From Bacteroidota bacterium (GTDB taxonomy: Bacteria; Bacteroidota; Bacteroidia; Bacteroidales; VadinHA17): DNA of 56,744 nt. The position numbers and the translations under genes were made by a program. The notes beneath the pieces were generated by a model. That model was not told where the DNA came from. It worked only from the letters and a program-made list of their open reading frames with translations, and did not search any database. The DNA is taken from positions 1-56,744 of the forward strand of contig DRPN01000167.1 of the NCBI GenBank assembly GCA_011374625.1. The letters are read 5' to 3'. This document shows positions 7,482 to 16,858 of this stretch, in pieces (positions within the stretch are counted from its first letter, which is position 1; each line of letters begins with the position of its first letter).

Positions 7482-8247
7482 TTTCTCCCCAAAGGTTGGA
7501 ATCATCCTGGGAACCGGTCTTGGAGGACTGACCCATGAAATTGATATACTGCACGAATGGGATTACCAGGCCATTCCCAATTTCCCTGTATCTACAGTGG
7601 AAGGGCACAAGGGAAAGCTGATATTCGGAACCCTGAACGGTACCCGGGTGGTGGCCATGCAGGGCCGGTTTCATTATTATGAAGGATATAACATGGAACA
7701 GGTTACTTTCCCGGTCAGGGTATTGAAATTCCTGGGCATTCAATACCTGTTTCTTTCGAATGCCAGCGGCGGGGTAAACCCCGACTTTGAAATAGGAGAT
7801 CTGATGATCCTGACCGATCATATTAACCTGTTACCAAATCCCCTGATAGGGAAACACTTTGAAGAATTCGGGCCCCGTTTCCCCGACATGAGCGAGGTGT
7901 ATGACAAGTCACTCATTGCCCGAGCGGAGCAAATTGCCGCCCGTCATCACATGGAAGTAAAAAAAGGCGTATACACAGCCACCACCGGGCCCACTTATGA
8001 AACACCTGCCGAATACCAGTATTTCAGAAGTATCGGTTCAGATACGGTAGGCATGTCCACCACCCCTGAAACCATTGTGGCAAATCAAATGGGTATTCCG
8101 TGCTTCGCTATCTCCATTATTACCGATCTGGGTGTCCCGGGAAAAATTGAAGTGATCACACACGAAAATGTACAAAAAATAGCCGCCCTGGCAGAGAAAA
8201 AAATGACCCTTCTGATGAAGGAATTGATTGCCAGTCTGGCAGATTAA
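7432..8247 (+). CDS. punA: Purine nucleoside phosphorylase
   Basis: A 271-residue trimeric-type PNP for phosphorolysis of purine nucleosides (purine salvage). Motifs visible in order: ILGTGLGGL (phosphate-binding glycine loop), VAMQGRFHYYEGY, LFLSNASGGVNPDF, the family signature region around TGPTYETPAEYQYF, and MSTTPETIVANQMG, which contains substrate-contacting residues; the length is that of family members. The ATG at 7432 lies inside the end of lpxK. The segment GVYTATTGPTYETPAE has the expected Thr-Gly-Pro base-binding loop. It is followed after 13 bases by the MFS gene, so lpxK, punA and the transporter probably form one transcript. Confidence 0.95.
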   Translation: MLEKIKETAAYIQSKIDFSPKVGIILGTGLGGLTHEIDILHEWDYQAIPNFPVSTVEGHKGKLIFGTLNGTRVVAMQGRFHYYEGYNMEQVTFPVRVLKFLGIQYLFLSNASGGVNPDFEIGDLMILTDHINLLPNPLIGKHFEEFGPRFPDMSEVYDKSLIARAEQIAARHHMEVKKGVYTATTGPTYETPAEYQYFRSIGSDTVGMSTTPETIVANQMGIPCFAISIITDLGVPGKIEVITHENVQKIAALAEKKMTLLMKELIASLAD

Positions 8248-8260
8248 TTTCACGGGAGCT

Positions 8261-9439
8261 ATGAGGAAAGGCAAAGATAACGGAAACAGCGACCACCATG
8301 GCATTTATCTGATCTCGGCTGCCCATCTGCTGCATGATACGTACACAGCTTTTCTTGCTCAGGCACTTCCCTTGTTAATGAATAAACTGGGATTTTCCAC
8401 AACCCTCGGCGGGATGCTGTCGGTTGTTCAGAGAATTCCTTCCATGTTCAATTTTCTGGTAGGTATTCTGGCCGAAAACGTTAAGGCCCGGTATTTTGTA
8501 ATTTTTTCGCCTGCTTTGACAGCCATCGCTATGAGCCTGATCGGTGTAGCGCCGGGGTACATTTTCCTGACCGTCCTGTTGTTTGTAAGCGGAGTCAGTT
8601 CCACCCTGTTTCATGTTCCGGCTCCTGTCATGATCAAAAAACTATCGGGTAACCGGGTAGGCAGGGGCATGAGTTTTTTTATGCTGGGCGGGGAACTGGC
8701 CAGAACACTTGGCCCTCTGGTTGTTGTTGGAATAGTCAGTATCTGGGGTATTGAAGGCACCTGGCGGATGATACCACTGGGACTGCTGGCTTCACTCGTC
8801 CTTTTCCTTAAGCTGAGGCATGTAAGCATCAGCATGAATATCCCCCATGAAAAGGAAAAAGGATATTACTGGAAAATATTCATCAGGTTCCTGCCGGTTT
8901 TTATGGCCATTGCCGGAATTACATTTTTTCAGGCCGGGATGAAATCATCTCTTACCTTTTACCTCCCTACATTTATCACTCAGAGAACCGGGAATTACGA
9001 ATTTTCGGGTCTTTCCCTTTCCATTCTTCAGCTGGCGGGGGCGGCCGGGACGTTCTATTCCGGAAATATATCTGATCGCATTGGCAGAAAAACAGCCCTG
9101 TTTATTATTACGCTGATAACCCCGGTTATGATGTGGATATTCATACATACCAGCGGATGGTTCACGATCCCGGTACTGGTAGTGCTGGGATTTTTCATGA
9201 TGGCTCCCACCCCAGTTTTTCTGGCTATAATCCATGAACTGAGAACCGAACACCTGTCATTTGTGAACGGTGTATATATGACCATTAATTTTTTTATTAA
9301 TTCCATCATGGTTATGCTGGTTGGGTATGTATCCGATCAGTTGGGCATGGAAACTACATTTAAGATAGCAGCCATATTTGCCGTTTTTTCCGTTTTTTTC
9401 GCCCTCAGGCTCCCGGGAATCATCAGGAAAAAAAGGTAG
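8261..9439 (+). CDS. MFS transporter, fosmidomycin-resistance-like
   Basis: A 392-residue polytopic membrane protein with about 12 hydrophobic segments in the 6+6 pattern of the major facilitator superfamily. The N-terminal HLLHDTYTAFLAQALPLL resembles the start of the Fsr (fosmidomycin resistance) group, and GNISDRIGRKTALF in the second half is the MFS loop motif (G-x3-D-R-x-G-R). A drug or metabolite exporter is likely, with the substrate unknown. The ATG at 8261 follows CGGGAG; an in-frame upstream start would overlap punA. The gene ends one base from the stop of the convergent lamin-tail protein. Confidence 0.85.
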   Translation: MRKGKDNGNSDHHGIYLISAAHLLHDTYTAFLAQALPLLMNKLGFSTTLGGMLSVVQRIPSMFNFLVGILAENVKARYFVIFSPALTAIAMSLIGVAPGYIFLTVLLFVSGVSSTLFHVPAPVMIKKLSGNRVGRGMSFFMLGGELARTLGPLVVVGIVSIWGIEGTWRMIPLGLLASLVLFLKLRHVSISMNIPHEKEKGYYWKIFIRFLPVFMAIAGITFFQAGMKSSLTFYLPTFITQRTGNYEFSGLSLSILQLAGAAGTFYSGNISDRIGRKTALFIITLITPVMMWIFIHTSGWFTIPVLVVLGFFMMAPTPVFLAIIHELRTEHLSFVNGVYMTINFFINSIMVMLVGYVSDQLGMETTFKIAAIFAVFSVFFALRLPGIIRKKR

Positions 9440-9440
9440 C

Positions 9441-12080
9441 CTACAGGCGGCGTGCCAGGACACAGGTTTTTTTAAGCCGCTTCACACGACCATTCAGATC
9501 AAATACTTCAATATAAAAGACATATATTCCTATACCGGCCTGAGAACCGTTTTCCATCCTTCCGTCCCAGGATATCCCACCCTCCATACCCATCAAATGG
9601 TTCCGCGCCAATCTTCTTATTTCCCGACCACGGGCATCAAAAACGGTAATACGGGCAACATAACCGGGCTCGGGCATTTGGTAATACAGGTTGACCACAT
9701 CATCTACCCCATCGTTATCAGGAGAGAACACTTCCGGTTCCACAACAAATTCTTCCTCCGGAGAACTAATTTCACTGAACTGTGAATTTACCGTTCCAGG
9801 AGTTCCGTATCCCGCTGTTTCGGAAGCTGAATGCCAGTTGGAAGCGTCGTTAGCGGGTCTGTCATAATGCACTCTTTCCAATGAAACCCCTTCATAGTTT
9901 TTTAACAGGGAGAAATGCATATCTTCGGTGTACCTAAATTCATCAATTACCTGCAATTTTTGATTCAACAAGATGATTATGCCTTCCTTGTCGGGCAAAG
10001 AGGGCAGGTTTTCCACACGGATAAAAGCCTTTTGATCATGCAAAAAATACCTGCCGATCACGCTCGACGGATCTGTGGTGAATACTTTATAATCTCCCGG
10101 GAATATCAGTTCCCCTTCTGATACCCTGAAAACCTGGTCAAGTTCCCCGTCGGCCTTGTTTCTGCTGGCAAGATATATGGCACCCAGATCATATACCCGG
10201 TCTGATCTGTTATATATCTCCACATAATCGGGTTCGTCAGGAAACGGATTGAAAAGCACTTCATTAATCACCATATCTCCGGGCAGTAACATTTCAGGAA
10301 CAGCCACCCTGATTCCGGCAGGATTGGCCGTAGGATGACCGGCACAATCAGTCAGGGAATCCACAAATGTTAGGGAATAAATTACTCCTGTTCTCAGAGA
10401 ATCATGAAAAAACAGTTCAACCCGGTCGTAAGCAGGGAAAAATGTATTGGCATAAAAAGGTGATCCGAACTCATGATTCAACCTGTAATTTGCCGTTTCG
10501 AAAGCCCGTAATGAATCCATTGGCTCGGAAAATTCCACTATGAATTGACCTCTCCCCGTTATTTTTATGCGTTTCGCCACAGGTCCTTCCATATCAGGGA
10601 AAAAGCCTGCCACTGCATTTTCCCTGCCCGGTGTCCCTCCCGAATAATCCGTGCTTGTCATCCAGTTCCCGCAAGGATCACAGGGGTTGGACGGATCCAC
10701 CCTTTCCAGTGCCCATCCTCCTTCCGTTTTATACGATTCGGAATGCCACGACGGATCGTACCTTACATAAGTGATCAGACGGCCGTCAGGTGAGCAAAGG
10801 AATATTTCTCCTCCCGCATTATTCAGGGCGGGGAAACCGGGTATACCGAGCACATTCCCGTACACGGCAAATTCACCGGCACAGGACATATCCGCCAGTA
10901 TAAGATATTGTCCGGGTTCCATAGTAACGGCTGGTAGTTCAACCTTTGTTGTTCCGGTAGACAATATCCAGTTACAAAGATCCTGTTTGTACTCACTGCG
11001 GTTAAATATTTCTATATACTCGGCCTGGGGAAGAAGAACCCGGGGAACAGGATCATACATGATTTCATTGATTACTACATCCTGAAACGAAGGCTCATGA
11101 TATACAAATTCCGTTCGGGCAGGCAGCATCATGTTTCCCGATAAATCCGTTATTCCTTCAATATACAGCAGGTACTCGGCATCCTGCTCAAATACAGAAG
11201 AGAAATACAGAAGCAGTTTATGACCTCCTGCCAGGAAAACGGAATCAGGAGGACCAATTCCATCAACCATATAATGCCATGGATCAACTGTTTCACCTTC
11301 TCCAATATCTTCAGAAAAGATCAGCTGCAGTGTGTAACGGTCAACCACTACCAGACTATCCAACACAGGCGGCAAGGTATCGGGAATAAACCGGCCGGTG
11401 ATAGAAAGGTCATCCATCCATAACTTCATATCCTGGGCTTTGGTATACTTGTATCTAATACCAAAATACCTTCCTGGTGTATCTACTCTGTAAAAACCAC
11501 TCCCCACATTTTTAACAGAAGAAAAGCTGCCTGCCGAGTCAATTCTTACTTGCCACATCCCATCCGGAAAATATTCCACCTCAACAGCGGGTGCTGCCTG
11601 TATACCGATACCGGTTTCCCAGTTCACTGTAGTGGCAAGGATCTCATGATATTTGCCACCATTCAAATGCCAGAGTTTTAAAAGTTTGTCGGTTCCCTGA
11701 ACATTCACTCCCAAAACATATCCATTGATTTGATCGGAGGTGTTCATGTATTTTGCTCGGCGGTCGGCCAGGAGAAAAACGCCCCAGTTGTTATATGCCG
11801 AAGGGCCGTATGCGTGTCTGATACGGAATCGCCACACAGCACCGGAGCTATCGGGAAACAGGGGATCTGTAAGTAACGAAATGGCATCGATACCGGCATC
11901 TGAATTGTCATAAGCATGATGAAGAGAAAAATTGCCGGATACAGGCTCAACGGAAGAAATTTCCCATCGGTTTGGCGGATAGGATTCCCAGGACACAAGA
12001 TCCTCCGTTTCAAAATTATAAAACACCTGTGCACCCGCCGAAAGGGAAAAAGAAAAAAATATCCAGAGGATCTTTCTCAT
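9441..12080 (-). CDS. Secreted lamin-tail-domain protein with T9SS-type C-terminus
   Basis: An 879-residue exported protein. A signal peptide (MRKILWIFFSFSLSAGAQ) is followed by a carbohydrate-module-like beta region (about 20-230), an Ig-like segment (235-330), a first lamin-tail domain starting VVINEIMYDPVPR (about 338-490), a second Ig-like segment (498-595), a second lamin-tail domain starting MVINEVLFNPFPDEPDYVEI (about 602-765), and a C-terminal gliding-associated domain (VFSPDNDGVDD ... GIGIYVFYIEVFDLNGRVKR, about 790-879). Lamin-tail domains in bacteria occur in secreted surface proteins, often with nucleases or esterases, but no catalytic domain is visible here. The C-terminus is of the type that directs cargo through the type IX system to the surface. 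Confidence 0.88.
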   Translation of the reverse strand: MRKILWIFFSFSLSAGAQVFYNFETEDLVSWESYPPNRWEISSVEPVSGNFSLHHAYDNSDAGIDAISLLTDPLFPDSSGAVWRFRIRHAYGPSAYNNWGVFLLADRRAKYMNTSDQINGYVLGVNVQGTDKLLKLWHLNGGKYHEILATTVNWETGIGIQAAPAVEVEYFPDGMWQVRIDSAGSFSSVKNVGSGFYRVDTPGRYFGIRYKYTKAQDMKLWMDDLSITGRFIPDTLPPVLDSLVVVDRYTLQLIFSEDIGEGETVDPWHYMVDGIGPPDSVFLAGGHKLLLYFSSVFEQDAEYLLYIEGITDLSGNMMLPARTEFVYHEPSFQDVVINEIMYDPVPRVLLPQAEYIEIFNRSEYKQDLCNWILSTGTTKVELPAVTMEPGQYLILADMSCAGEFAVYGNVLGIPGFPALNNAGGEIFLCSPDGRLITYVRYDPSWHSESYKTEGGWALERVDPSNPCDPCGNWMTSTDYSGGTPGRENAVAGFFPDMEGPVAKRIKITGRGQFIVEFSEPMDSLRAFETANYRLNHEFGSPFYANTFFPAYDRVELFFHDSLRTGVIYSLTFVDSLTDCAGHPTANPAGIRVAVPEMLLPGDMVINEVLFNPFPDEPDYVEIYNRSDRVYDLGAIYLASRNKADGELDQVFRVSEGELIFPGDYKVFTTDPSSVIGRYFLHDQKAFIRVENLPSLPDKEGIIILLNQKLQVIDEFRYTEDMHFSLLKNYEGVSLERVHYDRPANDASNWHSASETAGYGTPGTVNSQFSEISSPEEEFVVEPEVFSPDNDGVDDVVNLYYQMPEPGYVARITVFDARGREIRRLARNHLMGMEGGISWDGRMENGSQAGIGIYVFYIEVFDLNGRVKRLKKTCVLARRL

Positions 12081-12109
12081 TTTCCGGAAGGGTATTACTT
12101 TTACCTTTC

Positions 12110-12139
12110 TTTGTGAAAAATACGGTTATTGTATATTTT
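12110..12139 (+). promoter_or_regulatory. Candidate promoter of asd
   Basis: TTTG at 12110-12113 and TATATTTT at 12132-12139, 18 bases apart, resemble the -33/-7 pair of Bacteroidota promoters except for the last base of the -7 box. They lie between two divergent genes, 22 bases before the asd ATG. Confidence 0.5.
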
Positions 12140-12161
12140 TCTATCAAGATAATAAAAAAAC

Positions 12162-13166
12162 ATGAGAAATCAATCCATCACACTGGCTGTGGTAGGAGCT
12201 ACCGGTCTGGTAGGGCGAAAAATGCTCCAGGTGCTTGAGGAGAGAAATTTCCCCGTTACACGGATAATCCCGGTTGCCTCTGAAAAATCAGCAGGGAAAA
12301 TTATCCATTTCAGAGGAAAGGATATCCCCGTAACGAGCCTGGAAAACGCTCTTGGGCAGAATCCGTCACTAGCCTTGTTTTCAGCCGGAGGAAGTGTTTC
12401 ACAGTCATGGGCGCCCCGTTTTGCTGAGACGGGTTGTTACGTGGTGGATAATTCCTCGGCATGGCGAATGAATCCCGAGGTTCCCCTGGTAGTTCCGGAA
12501 ATTAACCCTCATACCATTCATCCCCGTACCCGCATTATAGCGAATCCCAATTGTTCCACCATTCAAATGGTTATGGTACTTGCCCCGCTGCACAAAAATT
12601 ATGGTATCAAAAGAGTGGTGGTATCGACTTACCAGTCAGTAACCGGTACAGGGAAAAAGGCAGTTGAACAACTGGAAAATGAACGCACCGGTTTAGATGC
12701 GGAGAAAGTGTATCCACACCCCATCGATCTGAATTGCCTGCCACATTGTGATGTGTTCCTGGAAAACGGATATACCCGGGAAGAAATGAAGATGGTAAAT
12801 GAAACCAGAAAAATTTTACAGGATGTTTCCATCCAAATTACAGCCACAGCTGTGCGGGTTCCGGTAATGGGAGGACACTCCGAATCGGTAAATGTTGAAC
12901 TGCAAAAACCCTTCGGGATGGATGAGATCAGAAAACTGCTGGCCGGTACATCCGGTATCACAGTACAGGATGACCCACAACATTTTCAATATCCGATGCC
13001 TCTTACCAGTCATGAACTGGATGAGGTATTTGTTGGCAGGCTTCGAAAAGACGAATCATGCGATAACGCCCTGAATTTATGGATAGTATCTGACAATCTG
13101 CGGAAAGGAGCTGCCACTAATGCCGTTCAGATTGCCGAATATTTGCTGGAGAAGGAATTAATATAA
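12162..13166 (+). CDS. asd: Aspartate-semialdehyde dehydrogenase
   Basis: A 334-residue NADP-dependent enzyme that reduces aspartyl phosphate to the semialdehyde, the branch point to lysine/diaminopimelate, threonine and methionine. The N-terminal Rossmann motif is VVGATGLVGRKML. The catalytic cysteine is C131 in ANPNCSTIQM. The dimerisation/active-site histidine segment is PVMGGHSESVNVEL. The length is standard. It is transcribed alone, divergent from the lamin-tail protein, and its 3' end overlaps the convergent hflX by 9 bases. Confidence 0.96.
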   Translation: MRNQSITLAVVGATGLVGRKMLQVLEERNFPVTRIIPVASEKSAGKIIHFRGKDIPVTSLENALGQNPSLALFSAGGSVSQSWAPRFAETGCYVVDNSSAWRMNPEVPLVVPEINPHTIHPRTRIIANPNCSTIQMVMVLAPLHKNYGIKRVVVSTYQSVTGTGKKAVEQLENERTGLDAEKVYPHPIDLNCLPHCDVFLENGYTREEMKMVNETRKILQDVSIQITATAVRVPVMGGHSESVNVELQKPFGMDEIRKLLAGTSGITVQDDPQHFQYPMPLTSHELDEVFVGRLRKDESCDNALNLWIVSDNLRKGAATNAVQIAEYLLEKELI

Positions 13167-14351
13167 AAAGTTCTCATAGGGATACCGGTTTACATGTATC
13201 TCCCTAACTTTTTCATACAGGATTTGCTTAAGCTCTGACAAATTGGTCTTTTCTCTGGCCGAAATAAAGATACTTGAGCGGTTGTTTCTTCCCATCCAGG
13301 TATTTTTCAGTTCCTCCAGAGAATACTGAACGGCTTCAGGAGGCAAAAGATCATCCTCATCTCTGGGAATATAGGTATAGGCGTCTATTTTGTTAAACAC
13401 CAGATAAGTAGGTTTACCGGAGGCTCCCAGGTCGTGAAGTGTTTCTTCCACAACCTTAATCTGTTCTTCAAAGCCTGCATGGGATATATCCACTACGTGT
13501 AACAGGATATCCGCTTCACGTACTTCATCGAGAGTTGATTTAAAACTTTCTACCAGATGATGGGGAAGTTTCCTGATAAAACCTACCGTATCGGAAAGCA
13601 GGAACGGCAGGTTGTCAATGATTACTTTTCGCACCGTGGTATCGAGGGTAGCGAACAATTTATTTTCTGCAAACACATCCGATTTGCTCAGCAAATTCAT
13701 CAAAGTAGATTTCCCCGCATTGGTATACCCCACTAATGCCACCCTGACATATTTTTCCCGATTCTTTCTCTGAGTGACCATCTGTCTGTCAATCTGCTTC
13801 AGATGATCCTGCAGTCGGGCAATTCGGTCACGTATCACCCGCCGGTCGGTTTCAATTTCTCTTTCTCCGGGTCCCCGAAGTCCGATACCGCCCCGTTGCC
13901 TTTCAAGGTGGGTCCACATACCGGCCAGACGTGGCAGGATATACTGGTACTGGGCCAGCTCCACCTGTACTTTGGCATAGGAAGTACGTGCCCTGCGTGC
14001 AAAAATATCGAGTATCAAACTGGTACGGTCGAGCACCTTGCATTTGGCCATTTGTTCAACATTCCTGAGCTGGCTGGGTGATAATTCATCATCAAAAATC
14101 AGCAGATCGGCCTCCAGTTCTTTCACACAATCAACTATCTCACGCATTTTCCCTGTTCCCACGAACGTCTTTGGATTAGGAGCATCGAGTTTCTGGGTAA
14201 ATCTCTTCAAGGGAATGGCTCCCGCTGTTTCGGCCAGGAAAGCTAACTCATTAAGATAATCAAGCGTAACTCTCTCATCCTGGCCGGGAAGGATGAGTCC
14301 GACCAATACGGCCCGTTCTGCTTCAGGAATTGTTTTAATATATTCAGGCAT
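13158..14351 (-). CDS. hflX: GTPase HflX
   Basis: A 397-residue ribosome-associated GTPase that splits stalled or heat-damaged ribosomes. The N-terminal HflX domain includes AGAIPLKRFTQKLDAPNPKT-like sequence and the glycine-rich GGIGLRGPGEREIETDRR segment; the G domain has G1 GYTNAGKST (about residues 206-214), the G3 motif DTVGF and G4 NKID, with the usual short C-terminal part. The ATG at 14351 was preferred to an in-frame GTG at 14369. A 6-bp GC hairpin (14362-14378) sits in the leader just before the start; whether it matters for expression is unknown. Confidence 0.95.
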   Translation of the reverse strand: MPEYIKTIPEAERAVLVGLILPGQDERVTLDYLNELAFLAETAGAIPLKRFTQKLDAPNPKTFVGTGKMREIVDCVKELEADLLIFDDELSPSQLRNVEQMAKCKVLDRTSLILDIFARRARTSYAKVQVELAQYQYILPRLAGMWTHLERQRGGIGLRGPGEREIETDRRVIRDRIARLQDHLKQIDRQMVTQRKNREKYVRVALVGYTNAGKSTLMNLLSKSDVFAENKLFATLDTTVRKVIIDNLPFLLSDTVGFIRKLPHHLVESFKSTLDEVREADILLHVVDISHAGFEEQIKVVEETLHDLGASGKPTYLVFNKIDAYTYIPRDEDDLLPPEAVQYSLEELKNTWMGRNNRSSIFISAREKTNLSELKQILYEKVREIHVNRYPYENFLY

Positions 14352-14429
14352 AGAAAAATAATGCGGCACAGGGCCGCAAAATTAATGAGTTTTCAAATGG
14401 AATAGAACAAGTCATTCCCCCGGTGATTA

Positions 14430-15599
14430 TCAAATAATGTATCTTCTGTTTCTGTACATTATGTCCCGGATAGCCATTTTGAGTGTTTCGGTACCACGAA
14501 AAACCATTTCCACATCATTCGGAAAAGGAAGAGGTTCCAGTTTGATCAGTTCCTGATCTTCCTTGTCAAGAGCATTCACATCCCCTACGGACCTAGCAGA
14601 ATGGTGTTCGAACGTACTTTCAGCACCAATGGGGTCCTTTCGTAATACTCGCGTGGGATTCAGCTGTACAATTTCCACATCTCCCTGCACCACCACCGAT
14701 TTTTTCTGCAGCGTTTCAATAACCGTACAGGTAAGGGTTTTATACTTTGGCACTTTGATATCGTTGCCTGCGGTATCTTTCATAACATTGCCGCGGGCAT
14801 CCAGAACATACTCCCATCCATCTTCCACCTTACGTTCTACCATGCGATCCGATTCGACCACATGATCGGGAGAAACCTCAATGGAATTCAGATTCACATA
14901 AATATGATAATCGTATTCGATATTTTCATCCAGATCGCGGGTATGGTATTCCACCCATTCTGAATTCAGATCGGCCGGGCTTATTGCCAGCAGTTCGTGT
15001 TCATATTCCGGGGGGAGTTTTAAAAGACTATGGTTCTGCATCATAATAAGCACCCTGCTCATGCCCATATTTTTTGCCTGCATCAGCAGTTGGTCAACAT
15101 TTTCATAACTTCCGCCATATTCCTTTACTTTCATAAGTTCGTAATAGGCAGTACGGTATGATTCTTTGTCCCCATTATTCATCAACTGCTGAGCATGCTC
15201 ATAGAAATAACTGGCAGCTCCCTGTTTGGCTTTCACTATATCAGCATCATAGTCTATATATTCATAGTCTATTGTCCTGTTCCCCATTTGGAGGGGAAGT
15301 ACAGTACGCACCTTCGACTGCCGGTTTTTAAGAGCAATATACCGGTTTAAAATTTCATCCCAGTTATTGGGGTTATTTTCCAGTTTGAGGTATCGGATTT
15401 TTTCCAGATCCTGTTCATTGGCAATGCGGTAGGCTCGATCGAGTATTTCGATCTCTTCCTGGTCAGTGGGTTTTTTCATCAGATTTTTCACCGATTTGTC
15501 AATAGCCAGATCGTAATTTCCTTTCTGAAGTTGTTTTTTTGAGGAACCACAACCCATAAAGACCAGGGAAAGTAACAGTATGTAAGCCAGATTTTTCAT
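14430..15599 (-). CDS. Lipoprotein of unknown function
   Basis: A 389-residue predicted lipoprotein. MKNLAYILLLSLVFMGCGSSKK has a lipobox (VFMGC) with Cys at about residue 17, so the mature protein should be lipid-anchored on the outer membrane. The mature N-terminal half is helical and TPR-like in character (repeated short charged helices, for example QLQKGNYDLAIDKSVKNLM), while the C-terminal half is beta-rich. I do not recognise the family. The ATG at 15599 starts directly at the signal sequence; a longer frame upstream has no signal-like start. It lies downstream of tonB on the same strand but is separated from it by a strong terminator. Confidence 0.8.
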   Translation of the reverse strand: MKNLAYILLLSLVFMGCGSSKKQLQKGNYDLAIDKSVKNLMKKPTDQEEIEILDRAYRIANEQDLEKIRYLKLENNPNNWDEILNRYIALKNRQSKVRTVLPLQMGNRTIDYEYIDYDADIVKAKQGAASYFYEHAQQLMNNGDKESYRTAYYELMKVKEYGGSYENVDQLLMQAKNMGMSRVLIMMQNHSLLKLPPEYEHELLAISPADLNSEWVEYHTRDLDENIEYDYHIYVNLNSIEVSPDHVVESDRMVERKVEDGWEYVLDARGNVMKDTAGNDIKVPKYKTLTCTVIETLQKKSVVVQGDVEIVQLNPTRVLRKDPIGAESTFEHHSARSVGDVNALDKEDQELIKLEPLPFPNDVEMVFRGTETLKMAIRDIMYRNRRYII

Positions 15600-15675
15600 A
15601 ATGGCAGAAGATTGGTTACATGTTCCAAAATACAAAATTTCGTGTCAAAACAAACCAGCGTGCTCATGCTATTAG

Positions 15676-15707
15676 AAAAAAAACCCTGGACTTCAGCCAG
15701 GGTTTTT
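15676..15707 (-). terminator. Rho-independent terminator after tonB
   Basis: The stem AAAAACCCTGG (15679-15689) pairs with CCAGGGTTTTT (15697-15707) around a 7-base loop. On the minus strand it ends in eight U (complement of the A run 15676-15683), 19 bases after the tonB stop. Confidence 0.93.
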
Positions 15708-15725
15708 ATGATTTTCACATACTCA

Positions 15726-16415
15726 TTACTGCAGAACAAACACAATGGGAAAAGTATAAGCTACCCTGACAGGTTTACCACGCTGTTTCCCCGGTTCCCA
15801 TTTGGGAGAAGAAGAGACCACTCGCACGGCTTCAGCATCCAGTGCCGGATCCACTCCCCTGACAACCTCCACATTGCTGACACTTCCGTTGGGTTCCACA
15901 ACAAAACGGACAAACACCCGGCCGCTGATTCCGTTTTCTGCAGCAATTTCAGGATATCTCAGGTTCTGCTGGATCCATTCCCTGAATCCTTCCTGCCCCT
16001 TCCCCTGAAAACTGGGCATCTCTTCCACAATAAAGAAAATTTGCTGTTCTTCCACTTCTTCCTCTTCCTCGCCTTCAAACTCGATGATTTCGATTTCCGT
16101 ATCCTGGGTAACTTCCATATCTTCCAGAATCAATTCATCATCCAATTCAATATCATCATCAACAATATTAAGGAACTCCGTAACTTTCGGTGGCTCTGGC
16201 GGCTTTTGTGGCTCGGGCTGTTCCTGACGGGTAATGGGGATGATTTCCTCCTCCATTACTTCATCTCCCACCATTACAATATCCGTACTGCCAAGATCAC
16301 GGCTTGTCCATTCAAAAGCAATTAACACTATTGAAAGGACAATAACCAGCCCAAGCTCAAGGAACAGACCTTTGCGCTTTTCCAGATCTGCTTTTTCTGA
16401 TTTCTTGACTTCCAT
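15726..16415 (-). CDS. Energy transducer TonB
   Basis: A 229-residue TonB-family protein that couples the inner-membrane proton gradient to outer-membrane TonB-dependent receptors. A cytoplasmic charged N-terminus (MEVKKSEKADLEKRKG) is followed by one membrane anchor (about 17-37), a periplasmic linker with a proline-rich part (EQPEPQKPPEPPKV) and an unusually acidic part (long Asp/Glu stretches at about 85-125), and the TonB C-terminal domain (about 145-229: NLRYPEIAAENGISGRVFVR, PKWEPGKQRGKPVRVAYTFP). No ExbB/ExbD genes are nearby, so this is a stand-alone paralogue, as is usual in Bacteroidota. A good promoter lies 120 bases upstream and a terminator follows. Confidence 0.93.
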   Translation of the reverse strand: MEVKKSEKADLEKRKGLFLELGLVIVLSIVLIAFEWTSRDLGSTDIVMVGDEVMEEEIIPITRQEQPEPQKPPEPPKVTEFLNIVDDDIELDDELILEDMEVTQDTEIEIIEFEGEEEEEVEEQQIFFIVEEMPSFQGKGQEGFREWIQQNLRYPEIAAENGISGRVFVRFVVEPNGSVSNVEVVRGVDPALDAEAVRVVSSSPKWEPGKQRGKPVRVAYTFPIVFVLQ

Positions 16416-16541
16416 ATCTGTTCAAATTTTTGAAGTGCTAAAAATAAGGAATAATCCCGGTATATTCAAAGTCATTTTCAAAGAATCAGTTCAAATAGTA
16501 TATGTTTATTAAAAAACTTTTATCCTTTGTATCCTTTATTA

Positions 16542-16572
16542 CAAATATACTACAAAAATTATTCCATGTCAA
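16542..16572 (-). promoter_or_regulatory. Promoter upstream of tonB
   Basis: On the minus strand, TTG (complement of 16570-16572) is followed 20 bases later by TATATTTG (complement of 16542-16549), a full match to TAnnTTTG. This predicts a leader of about 120 bases before the tonB start. Confidence 0.55.
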
Positions 16573-16653
16573 TGTTTTATGCAGGTTTAAGACTGTTTTT
16601 CACCTGTATGGAGTGATGTCAAAAGAGTTGTTTTCCGGAACTATTTTTTTTTA

Positions 16654-16661
16654 TATATTTG
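16654..16661 (+). promoter_or_regulatory. Candidate -7 box of tRNA-Ala
   Basis: TATATTTG matches TAnnTTTG exactly and lies 40 bases before the tRNA. The nearest upstream TTG (16628-16630) is 23 bases away, a little far. Confidence 0.45.
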
Positions 16662-16701
16662 ACCCGCTTTTTGAGCTACCAGATAGTAGCTCTCGTGTAT
16701 T

Positions 16702-16778
16702 GGGGTATTAGCTCAGTTGGCTAGAGCGCTTGACTGGCAGTCAAGAGGTCAGCGGTTCGACTCCGCTATACTCCACCA
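16702..16778 (+). tRNA. tRNA-Ala (anticodon GGC)
   Basis: A 77-base tRNA with encoded CCA. The acceptor stem GGGGTAT pairs with ATACTCC, including the G3-U70 wobble that marks alanine tRNAs. The anticodon arm CTTGA-CTGGCAG-TCAAG gives GGC, and the T arm is AGCGG-TTCGACT-CCGCT. It is followed immediately by a terminator. Confidence 0.96.
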
Positions 16779-16785
16779 GACTCTG

Positions 16786-16817
16786 AAGACGGAGGACTTA
16801 TTCCGTCTTTTTTTTTT
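16786..16817 (+). terminator. Rho-independent terminator after tRNA-Ala
   Basis: AAGACGGA (16786-16793), an 8-base loop, TCCGTCTT (16802-16809), then a continuing T run to 16817. It begins eight bases after the encoded CCA. Confidence 0.92.
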
Positions 16818-16858
16818 GGATTGCTACACATACTATTATTTATTAAAAGCCAATCCGT

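Noticed and set aside
16702-16778. tRNA-Ala as an integration site of a mobile element
   Set aside because: No integrase, no repeated 3' end of the tRNA and a terminator follow directly.
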